Source of the DNA: Gracilaria vermiculophylla
Taxonomy: Eukaryota; Rhodophyta; Florideophyceae; Gracilariales; Gracilariaceae
Length of the DNA stretch: 46,084 nt
Direction: 5' to 3'
Assembly: GCA_019155205.2 (NCBI GenBank)
Contig: JAHNZQ020000016.1
Span: 2,283,514-2,329,597 of the forward strand
Shown here one piece after another: positions 1 through 7,880 of the stretch. A program made the translations under genes and the position numbers. The notes beneath the pieces were generated by a model that ran no database searches, was not told where the DNA came from, and saw nothing but the letters and a program-made list of their open reading frames with translations. The first letter of the stretch is position 1, and each line of letters starts with the position of its first letter.

Positions 1-530
1 TCACAACGAGTTTCTCTAGGTCGCTATTTGCCTCTCAACGAACCATTGGCTTCGTCTCCACATGCGCCACCATCTCAGTTGATAGCTGCGGTTTGTGTGG
101 TTGCAAGGCACCGAATACCATGGATGCCCTGTTTGCACGACTTTGCGCCCGTTGCCGCTTCCATCAGCGGGTAAGTTGTCATTCGCGATGTGATGGAGTA
201 TGGCAGTGTGTTTGCCGAATGCGCCCGATGCGTTTGCACAGCCCGTTGCCATCTTGGCTGCTGCCGCCTTCAAAAGTATCCAGCGCATCGCTACTCTGCG
301 CGGCATTGATATGGCAAGAAATGATATTGTGGACGATGTTATTGTTCATATCTGTCATGATCTATACTCGGGGGATTGCACACAAGTGCATTTGGTACTG
401 TTGGAGGGAGAAGAAAGAACAAGCGCATGTGTGCGCGTGCTTTGCCTTGGCTGAGAAGAGAAACAAACGCAGTGGTGTGAGCAGCTTTGTGCTGCTGGGA
501 TTTGATATTGTTCTCGGTTGATGAGGATAA
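1..530 (+). pseudogene. Decayed 3' end of a paralogue of the zinc-finger gene
   Basis: This stretch aligns by eye with the 3' end of the gene at 1260-3353 and its 3' flank. Bases 60-110 resemble the proline-rich repeat unit (a CCATCTCAGTTG core against CCTCCTCAGTTG). Bases 210-290 match 3250-3320, with the shared GAATGCGCCCGATG-type core and the shared CTGCCGCCTTC. Bases 305-355 match 3345-3395. The AAAGAACAAG...GTGTGCG stretch and the AACAGCTTTG/GAGCAGCTTTG stretch recur in the same order downstream. In the expected frame there is a stop near 174 and later frame changes, so this copy looks dead, or it is a strongly diverged 3' exon/UTR. Its body lies to the left of the window. No domain other than the repeat-like tail is visible. 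Confidence 0.5.
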
Positions 531-1085
531 CGTACGGTATGTGTTGTACTATCGTACACAAAGAAAAGATGCACACGGCTTCACATTATTAGGGTAAGCC
601 GCAATTCATCGAGCCGCGTCGTTACACGTATCGCACGTTCGCTCTACTTGTGTAACAGTTCAGCTCGAATACTTGTGCGGCGCCGAAATGCACCTCGAGC
701 TGCGCAGCCAAACCAGCCACATTCGTTCAAGAGCAAAACAACGACGCCTGCACTTCGAGCGCAGACGTGCGGCAGACACGCGTCGTCGCCGTGCCTGCGT
801 TTGTCACATTAAGATTATCTTTAGACACAAGGCATTCCATGAACGTGAGCTCTTCTGTGCCGGCCGCGACGCACTCGCGGCAGCTTCCACCTTGAAAAAC
901 GCACGACTCATGTCACCGGCAGGGCTGCAGCTTTCTTGACTTTGATACATTGCATACAGCCGCACCACAGTTGATTGGCACCAAACATCTTGCAGCGCCA
1001 TCACAGCCACCACAATTCTAATAGATTGGAAGCATACAGCGCTGCTAAGATGTCCATGAATGACTGCATCCGCCTTGCATAACAC
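531..1085. other. Intergenic, no gene seen
   Basis: No convincing open frame, RNA gene or repeat is visible. The stretch leads into the TATA box of the zinc-finger gene and probably holds the 3' flank of the decayed copy and the promoter of the intact one. Confidence 0.4.
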
Positions 1086-1111
1086 TATATAAAGTACACT
1101 CGTTTGGCGCG
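1086..1111 (+). promoter_or_regulatory. TATA box with adjacent E2F-like site
   Basis: TATATAAAG at 1086-1094 is a textbook TATA box. TTTGGCGCG at 1103-1111 fits the E2F/DP consensus (TTTSGCGC). If transcription starts about 30 nt after the TATA box, the ATG-like codon at 1104 would lie upstream of the mRNA. This is why the ATG at 1260 is preferred as the start of the zinc-finger gene. Confidence 0.55.
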
Positions 1112-1259
1112 TTCCGAGCGTTGCCAACTTCTTTCACCGCCCCATGGAAGCAGTCCCCGTGAGCGACGCAATTTCGACCGTATACCCTTATTCGCGTCGC
1201 TAGTCCGTCCGCTGCTCACCGCCTGCCGCCATTTGCCGCCCGGTCCGCCACGATCCGCC

Positions 1260-3353
1260 ATGTCCGCCCCGTCCCGTCCAGCCGCGCCGTCGCCGTCCGC
1301 GTCCCGCGCGCGTGAGGCTTCCAGCGTATGGTGCGTGTACCGCGACCGCCTGGTGCCGGCCTCCGAAGCCGCGCACCATTGCTCTGCGCCCCACCTCGAA
1401 CGTTCACCTGAGCAATCGCCGCAGTCATCGCCAACCCCGACCATGGTTTCTAGCTTTCCGCGCATCGTTTCCTTCTCGCTTCCTTCTGCTTCGCCGCCGT
1501 CCTTCGCTGGTGCCGCCGCCGCCGCCGCTGCCCCCGCCGACGGCTCGCGCCTAACCACGTCCTGTGCGCCCGCGATTGCCCCTGCAACCGATCACACATA
1601 TGCACCGCGTTCTACGTACGCATCCCATCCCACGGCTGCGCCCGAGTTTGCGCCTGAGTATGCGCCCGCGATTGAGCCCGAGATTGAGCCCGAGATTGAG
1701 CCCGAGATTGAGCCCGAGATTGTGCCCGAGAGAGCGACCGGCCATGCCCCGCGCGCACGCCAAACCAGCAGCTGCTTCATCGACGAGGTTCGCAAATTCT
1801 CCAGGCACCTCACCTATTACGACAGCGACACGCAGTCCGAGAGCGCAACCTCGTCCCCGCTCGATACCGTGCGCCACGCCTGTCTGCATTGCTCCAAGTC
1901 GTATGCACACCGCACCAGTCTTCTCAGTCACATCCGATCTATTCACGAAAGGCACCCCAGCCTGCAATGCCATCTCTGCGGACAGCGCTTCCACAGCATC
2001 ACAAAGAGGAACCAGCACACCGAAGGAGCTCACCAAAACTTGCAAAACGTCCGCTTTTCCTGTCGTTGGTGCGGAAGGGCCTACGCATACAAGGCGCGCG
2101 CCGTCAAGCACGAACAGCATTGTCAACGCCGCTTTCTCCTTCCATCGCAGCCGTCGCTCGCCTCTCAGCCGCCATCTGCTCCGCCCGCGCCTTCATCTCA
2201 CCTGCCTTCAACGGTGCCCCCTTGGCCGCCCCACGCTCCGTTGTCGTCATTGCCGCCCTTGGCGCCGCCTCAGACGTCACCTGCCTCGCCTACGTCGCCA
2301 AAGCTGTCAACGACGCGTCCTCTGCCACTGCATGCCCCGTCGTCGTCTTTGCCGCCCTCAGCGCCATCTCAACCACCATTTACTCTTCCTGCGCGCGCAT
2401 CACATCAACTTTCCTCAATGCGCCTATTGCATGTGCAAGAGCCATTGCCTGTATCGCCGCTTCCACCTCTACCTCAATCGTCGTCTGCGCTTCTTGTTTG
2501 CTCATTGCAACGAATGCCTTCAAAGGGACCGTTGCAGCCACGTGCCTCGTATCCCCCGTTACCGTCATCGTTGCCATCACTGCACCGGTTGTCACCTGTG
2601 CCTGCTGCTTGTGCATCGCACCGTCTTTCATCCACGCGCACATTGCAGCTACAAGAGCCGTTGCCACCTTCGCAGCTTCCGACACCCCCTCAGCTGTCCT
2701 CTGCGCTTCCCGCTCGCGGTTTGCATCCAGTTTCGTCAACGCGCGCTATTCAGTCACACGCGCCGTTGCCTTCGTTGCTGCTTCCTCTACCTCCTCAGTT
2801 GTCATCTGGACTTCCTGCTCGCACTCCGCACCGTGCTCCGTCGATGCGCCCGATGCGGCTTCGAGAGCCACTGCCTTCGTCTCCTCTTCTGCCACCGCCT
2901 CGTATGATATCTTCGCGTCTTGCTCGTGCAGCGCACCGGGCTACTCCGACACTCCCCTCGCATCTACAAGCGCCACTGCCTTCGTCACCGCTTCCACCCC
3001 CGCCTTATTCGTCATCAGCGCTTCCCTCTTGCGCACCACACCGGGCCACACCGATGTGCCCTTCGCAGCCACAAGCGCCGGTGCCTTCGTCGCCCCTTCC
3101 GCCGCCACCTCACATGTCACCTTTACTGGCTGTTGGCGCATCGCGTAGCGTTTCATCGATGCGCCCCTTGCGGCAAGAAGCCGCGTTTTCTTCGTCGCTG
3201 CTTCCACAAGCGCCTCATATATCATCTAATGTGCGTGGCGGCGCATCGCACCACGTTTCATCAATGCGCCCGCTACCTTTGCACGAGCCGTCTTCGACTT
3301 TGCCACTGCCGCCTTCGAACTACATGGCGTGTCCCCACACTGATTGGCCCTGA
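1260..3353 (+). CDS. C2H2 zinc-finger protein with long proline-rich repeat tail
   Basis: A 697-residue open frame from the ATG at 1260 (context GCCATGT). The frame opens at 1104, but that lies too close to the TATA box. The N-terminal 200 residues are low-complexity Ala/Pro/Ser, with a four-fold 12-nt repeat encoding Ile-Glu-Pro-Glu (1672-1722). Three fingers follow: C208-x2-C in CLHCSKSYAHRTSLLSHIR, C237-x2-C in CHLCGQRFHS, and C268-x2-C in CRWCGRAYAY, which ends in Cys instead of the second His. From about residue 300 to the end, 9-10 degenerate repeats of 35 residues (105 nt) contain SSMRP and PLPSSPLPP-type cores. Known for the family: tandem C2H2 fingers usually bind DNA. Inference: a nuclear DNA-binding protein. 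The target is unknown. A decayed copy lies directly upstream, so this was a tandem pair. Confidence 0.7.
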   Translation: MSAPSRPAAPSPSASRAREASSVWCVYRDRLVPASEAAHHCSAPHLERSPEQSPQSSPTPTMVSSFPRIVSFSLPSASPPSFAGAAAAAAAPADGSRLTTSCAPAIAPATDHTYAPRSTYASHPTAAPEFAPEYAPAIEPEIEPEIEPEIEPEIVPERATGHAPRARQTSSCFIDEVRKFSRHLTYYDSDTQSESATSSPLDTVRHACLHCSKSYAHRTSLLSHIRSIHERHPSLQCHLCGQRFHSITKRNQHTEGAHQNLQNVRFSCRWCGRAYAYKARAVKHEQHCQRRFLLPSQPSLASQPPSAPPAPSSHLPSTVPPWPPHAPLSSLPPLAPPQTSPASPTSPKLSTTRPLPLHAPSSSLPPSAPSQPPFTLPARASHQLSSMRLLHVQEPLPVSPLPPLPQSSSALLVCSLQRMPSKGPLQPRASYPPLPSSLPSLHRLSPVPAACASHRLSSTRTLQLQEPLPPSQLPTPPQLSSALPARGLHPVSSTRAIQSHAPLPSLLLPLPPQLSSGLPARTPHRAPSMRPMRLREPLPSSPLLPPPRMISSRLARAAHRATPTLPSHLQAPLPSSPLPPPPYSSSALPSCAPHRATPMCPSQPQAPVPSSPLPPPPHMSPLLAVGASRSVSSMRPLRQEAAFSSSLLPQAPHISSNVRGGASHHVSSMRPLPLHEPSSTLPLPPSNYMACPHTDWP
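2210..3345 (+). repeat. 105-nt degenerate tandem repeats inside the zinc-finger gene
   Basis: Spacing between SS(M/T)R or PSMR cores is 35 residues for most adjacent units (counted by eye in the translation). The units keep the pattern SSMRPLxLxEPLPSSPLPPPP-x-LSSxLPARxxH. The repeat keeps the coding frame throughout, which suggests selection on the protein tail or recent expansion in multiples of three. Confidence 0.65.
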
Positions 3354-5225
3354 TTTTGCAATACATGGTATTATTGTCGATGTTGTTGCCATGCTCCCAT
3401 ATGGTCAACGCACATGGAATGGGCTTTGAGTGGTGCACTAGGTTTTGTGAGACGAAAGGAACAAGAGTTGCTGTGTGCGTGTATGTTCTTGCATGGAAAA
3501 CGCTCGTAAGAGTCTGAACAGCTTTGTTCTCCTGAGAAATTTATGAAAGCGATCGTTTGACCATGGTTCACTGTAAAAATAAGAAAAGCAACACGCCTGT
3601 TTGTACACCGTTCGCACTACACACACGCAGTAGGCCATCAAAGCTTCGGAACAAGAGGCATGCATTAAGTATCAGGTGGCTTGCGATGTCTACCTGCTAG
3701 TAACCACAATACTGTACCGCCACTCGGGCGTGATGGCAAACTGCCTGGATACACCGCTCGACGCCTTCGAGCTCACTCAGTGCGCCGCGACAGTGGCTGC
3801 GCCGGAGAAAAGCATCTTGCGTGTTTTTCCGAAAGCATTCCGTTTACAATACTAATACATTACTGGGCCCTTCACGTTGTGAAGAGCGCTCAGTACCCAC
3901 CAGCGATTCCGCCGTTCGCATCCCTAGACGTTGGCAGAACACCGATCGAATCACCGCGCTGCGCCGCCACGTTTGCCACCGCGAGGAACTGCACCGTTGG
4001 CACACGCGCACCATGCTGGCCACCATTACAGCACAAGCAACAAATGTTTCGTGCAATTTTCCGAATGCGCCCAATGAGAGCACGCTAAACTCGCGGGACA
4101 CGCGTTGGAACGTGATGTGCGCACAACGGGACACGTGTCCTTCCTGTTGTGCATTGTTCCTTGGCGCGAAAAGCGCTTAAAAGCGCACCAGATCACCGCC
4201 TTTCCTGTCCACCCCGCCCGACGCCCACGGTCACCGCCGTCGCTGGGCGGCCGCTCGGCGCGCGCCGCGCGCGGCGCAAGTCGCTCATAGAGCACAGCAG
4301 GCGACTGCGCCTATCTCCGCTATTGTCGTCTGCCCCGCCGCCATCAACCCTGGGCACGCGCGATGCGTGCCCGTGGCGCGCGCACGCGCTATCCTCTGCG
4401 ATCCATTCGCGCACGTATTCGTGCGCCTCTTGGAGTGACGCGCGCGCTGTGAAGCGCTCCGCCGCCTCTGCCTTCCCCCGTCTCTGGCAGTCCGTGTGCT
4501 GTGCATGTCAAACTTCAGGAAAGCTGACGAATGTCTCGCGTTTGGTGTGCCTTACTAGAATGAAAACTGAGTGATATAACTTTTTACTCACTCACTTATC
4601 GTTCTCGTTCACTCACACTCATCGTCGTTCATCTGCTTGTCGTCGATCCTGGTCTTTTACACCCATCCGCAGACCTACATCGGCTATTATTTTTGATCAC
4701 CGCCATTAGTGTGCTGTTCGAAATCAAGGACTTGTCGCTGATCATTGTGTGGCTTTTGGACTGCCTTCTAAATCGCCTTGCTGATGATGGACGTTGACGT
4801 TAAAATGTCGATCAGTTGTCGCCCCCGCGACTGCAGCTGGTTGAGAACACATTGGCTAATTATCGTGAGACTTTCACGCCTTGCCATCCACAGATGCGTC
4901 GGTGGAAGGAAGCCAGCCAATTTTGTCAAAGAGATTTTACACTCGAGGTCCGTGCACCACAGCCGAGGTGGTGCGCTTGAGAGTCCCGCTGAGTGGAGAG
5001 GCAGAGAGAATCTATTCGCGATTTCACAATGTTGAGTTCGTTGTATGACAATGAGCATAGATGATATGGCACTTTTGATATTTGCTGCCGGGACGAAACG
5101 CGTGTGGGACGTACATCGTGTCGATGCAGTGTGCCAGCCTCTGCGCCTCCGCGCTCTCAATAGCTCAACTGATTGTAAGCATATGCGCTAATCTCAGTCG
5201 CATCGTTTCAGGCTATATAGACTGA
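3354..5225. other. Gene-poor spacer with E2F-like palindrome
   Basis: No protein family is recognised in any frame. Bases 3354-3560 are the 3' flank shared with the decayed copy at the left edge. At 4161-4171 lies TTGGCGCGAAA, the reverse of the E2F consensus TTTCGCGCCAA. It is followed at 4173-4186 by the inverted repeat GCGCTTAAAAGCGC. Bases 4200-4450 are very GC-rich, and GGGCACGC/GCGTGCCC at 4352-4372 forms a small inverted repeat. A promoter-like island without an identifiable gene is possible. Confidence 0.35.
4161..4186. promoter_or_regulatory. E2F-like site next to GCGCTT/AAGCGC palindrome
   Basis: TTGGCGCGAAA (4161-4171) matches the E2F/DP consensus on the minus strand. The abutting 14-nt inverted repeat has arms GCGCTT and AAGCGC. 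No gene is identified downstream, so function is uncertain. Confidence 0.3.
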
Positions 5226-5900
5226 GCGGTGCGCTTGTACGACGCAGTGAGAATGTTTCTGCACTGCAATCTTCGGTTGATCGATCTCGAAAGGTTCGCA
5301 GACGACTGTGGCTTTATTTCCTATAAGAATGGAACATGCTGTGCCGTGCCAACAAATCGGCATGGTAGTGTGACAGCCTTGCCGCTGTCATATAGGAACA
5401 TTGCGTTGAATGTGAATGAGCGTCGACGGTAATGGCGTAATATCGGGATTTGATGGCGAGACGGTGCGCCTTTGGGACGTGCAGGGCGGTTGGGTAGTAG
5501 GATAGCTTCTCTGCGGTGATAGGAACTGATGTTGAATCAGACTGAGCGCAGTGGGCAATGGCATTATTTCGGGATCTGATGGTGGGGCGGTGCGCGTGTT
5601 GGACGTGCAGAGTGAGTAGGCAGTGGGATGGCCTTTCCGCGGTGATACAGGTTGATAGATTTAGATCATATGTATGGTCGGTCGAGAATATGATTGGAGA
5701 TCTGATGCCTATAGGTTGCCAGTGTGGGACCCGTATAGTGGGAAGGTAGTGGGATTGCCTTTCCGCGGAGATACGGGTTGATTGAATTGTGTCACAATGA
5801 GCGCAAATAGCAGTGGCGGTGATTCGGGATCTGCTGGCGCGACGGTGCGCGTGTGGGACGCGCAGAGTTGCAAAGCAGTCTTGTATGCCACTTGGCTGTG
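5226..5900 (+). pseudogene. Fossil WD40-repeat array
   Basis: Several 120-190-nt units each encode remnants of the WD-repeat core, scattered over three frames. At 5226-5250: VRLYDAVR. At 5421-5504: SVDGNGVISGF followed by DGETVRLWDVQGGWVVG. At 5550-5620: GNGIISGSDGG then AVRVLDVQS. At 5800-5880: SGSAG then ATVRVWDAQSCKAV. Between units the linker GGATGGCCTTTCCGCGGTGATA-like segment recurs at 5380, 5500, 5625 and 5755. Every unit carries stops or frameshifts. In intact WD40 proteins this signature (GSxDxTVRVWDxxSG) forms blades of a beta-propeller used for protein binding. No other domain of the parent gene is visible here. Confidence 0.6.
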
Positions 5901-6308
5901 ACGTTGAGCTCGTGAATGTAAATGATCTTCATTTGCGATTGGTAGCGCAGTGGTGCTCGTAGCGAAGATGTTCCATCGCCGCTGTGTCGTTGCACGCACT
6001 TATTGAGCCACGCCGTTTGGTTGGGCGCTGTTGGTTCTAACCCGCATTGTCAGAGTTTAGTTATCGACGAAACGGTTGGAAGAGTAAGGCGTCATTCTGC
6101 GCGGATTACACGTCAAAGACTGCGAGTGGTCGATGACGTCTCATTCGTGTAGAGGTGAAACGGTAAAATGGTAAACCATACGGCTGCTCACCGTGCACGG
6201 TGTTGTGTGTTTTACTTGGAGGGTGCGCGCGGAGGGAAAACGGCGCTGTTGCGGCGACTGCGTGAGATGAGCACCGTTCTTAGTCGGATGCGCGGTGGGG
6301 GAGGTGGG
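5901..6308. other. Intergenic, nothing recognised
   Basis: No supported gene. This lies between the WD40 fossil and the stop codon of the minus-strand gene ending at 6309, and probably contains that gene's 3' UTR. Confidence 0.35.
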
Positions 6309-7520
6309 TCAGGCGTAGTGGCGGTCGACGAGCGCGGCGCGCGCGTCCAGCAGCTGCAGCATAAGGCGTTTGACGGTGCGGCGGCACACGGCCAGGTTGG
6401 TGCGCAGCTTGACGCAGAACAGACACTGTTTGCGGCGCCACTCAAGAACGCGCAGCCGCATGCGGCGCGCGTGCGCCGCCATACGGCGCAGCGCGTCGGC
6501 ACGGAAAATGAGCGTGAGCCCGCCGGGCAGCTCCACGATGCTCACGCTGCGCCGCGCCAGCGTGTGGATGTCCGGCACAAGCAGCTGCTGCCCGCGCGTG
6601 TCCAGCTGCCGCGCCAGGTAGCTGCTGAGGTCAACGGCCGCCGCCAGCGCGTCGGCCGCCAGCTTGCTGCACTTCCGCAGGTAGCGTGCCTTGTAGTTGC
6701 GCGGGATGGCCGAGCTGCAGCGCGGCAGCGCCGGGGCGTCCAAGCGCTGGCTGTGGCGGCGCGCCGACAGCGGCGGCGGCGGCGGCGGCGACGGCGGTGG
6801 AGGCACGGGCGGCGGCGACGTCCGCGGCGGCGCACTGCAGCGCAGCAACGCCGACGCCGACGTCGTTACCGACGCGCAGCACGCCGTCGACACCAACGAC
6901 GACGACGACGAGTAGCACGAGATGAGCAACGACACGTGCTCGCATATCAACAAAAGCAAGTTGGCCGCATCATCCAATTTGGCCAGCGCCATCAACTGGT
7001 CGCTGAGCGTGCGCCGCAGCAGCGCCAGCCGCGAGCGCGCTCGCCGTAGCGAAAACAGCAATGGGCGAAGCGTCGGGGAGGCCGGACATAGCTGCGCCAG
7101 CAACTGGTGCACGCGGAGCAGCTGCTGTGGCGTGCGCGTTGGTGAGCCGGTCTGTGCCGCGTGTTTGAGCGCGCGGTACTCGGACAGCAACGTACGGCGG
7201 CGTTCCGACGCTCCAAGCGACGCCTGCGAGGAAGAAGCCGGCGAGGAGGAAGCCGGAGAGGAAGAAGCCGGCGAGGAAGGCGGCGGGGGGGAACACACTG
7301 TCAAGGGAGACGGCACCGAAGCGGAGGACGGCGGAGATAAGGGCGGCGGAGGCGTCGACGGCAAAGGCGGCGACAGCGACAACGGCGACGGTGATGAATG
7401 CGACATCGGCAATGGCAACGAAGAGGAAGGCATGGGCGACGGCGTTGGCGGCGCCGGGGACGGTAAGGGAGGCAGCGGCGAGACGAAGGCGGCGAGCGCT
7501 CGGGCGGCGTGAGCGCTCAT
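6309..7520 (-). CDS. Uncharacterised Ser/Pro-rich helical protein
   Basis: A 403-residue open frame read from the ATG at 7520 (MSAHAARAL). I do not recognise a family. Residues about 10-110 are Ser/Pro-rich and contain a four-fold PASSS repeat. Residues about 110-230 look alpha-helical (LLSEYRALKHAA, LRRTLSDQLMALAKLDDAAN). A polyproline linker SPPPVPPPPSPPPPPP follows, then a conserved-looking C-terminal segment (KCSKLAADALAAAVDLSSYL, LARRSVSIVELPGG, LIFRADALRRMAAHARRMR) rich in Arg and Cys. It is arranged head-to-head with MON2, with about 360 bp between start codons, so a shared bidirectional promoter is likely. Other frames here are open only because the region is GC-rich. The minus frame is the longest and has the least biased composition outside its linkers. 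Confidence 0.5.
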   Translation of the reverse strand: MSAHAARALAAFVSPLPPLPSPAPPTPSPMPSSSLPLPMSHSSPSPLSLSPPLPSTPPPPLSPPSSASVPSPLTVCSPPPPSSPASSSPASSSPASSSQASLGASERRRTLLSEYRALKHAAQTGSPTRTPQQLLRVHQLLAQLCPASPTLRPLLFSLRRARSRLALLRRTLSDQLMALAKLDDAANLLLLICEHVSLLISCYSSSSSLVSTACCASVTTSASALLRCSAPPRTSPPPVPPPPSPPPPPPLSARRHSQRLDAPALPRCSSAIPRNYKARYLRKCSKLAADALAAAVDLSSYLARQLDTRGQQLLVPDIHTLARRSVSIVELPGGLTLIFRADALRRMAAHARRMRLRVLEWRRKQCLFCVKLRTNLAVCRRTVKRLMLQLLDARAALVDRHYA

Positions 7521-7880
7521 AGTGCACACACGGGAGCAACGGAGACTCGACGCATCGCACAGCGACGCACGGCGGCTTTGGCATGGCTGCGCGCTATTTT
7601 TGGGGCGCGCGTCCGCCGCCAGAGCTCACGAGCCTTTTCTATTTTTAGAATGCGCAGGCATGAGATGCTCGTCACACACACAGCACACGTGCACAGCTTC
7701 ACAGCGCGTATGCGTGGCACGCGCCGCTCGCAGCTGCTGACGGCCAATGCGCGTTGCGCTTCGACGCCTGGAGAGGGGCGTGGTGAGCGGTAGCCGGCGC
7801 AGGTGTCGCGCCCGAAGGCAAGTGAGATAGACGCTTCTGACGTCGACGCCGCCTTCGCTGCAGCCGATGACGCCGTCATT
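7521..7880. promoter_or_regulatory. Putative bidirectional promoter between unknown gene and MON2
   Basis: A 360-bp divergent interval between ATG 7520 (minus) and ATG 7881 (plus). It is GC-rich and contains GGGGCGCGCGT at about 7600. No clear TATA box is visible for either gene. The assignment rests on geometry. Confidence 0.35.

Noticed and set aside
1564..3148. Long overlapping frames in the zinc-finger gene (His/Arg/Cys-rich and Ala/Ser-rich)
   Set aside because: They are shifted readings of the 105-nt repeats. Only the chosen frame contains the zinc fingers.
3820..4100. Possible third copy of the zinc-finger tail (CCGAATGCGCCC at about 4059)
   Set aside because: Only a short string matches and no flanking similarity follows.
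6168..7049. Plus-strand 293-codon Arg/Ala/Gln-rich frame opposite the unknown gene
   Set aside because: Composition is an artefact of GC-rich antisense (Arg runs, no hydrophobic core). The minus-strand frame is longer and more protein-like.
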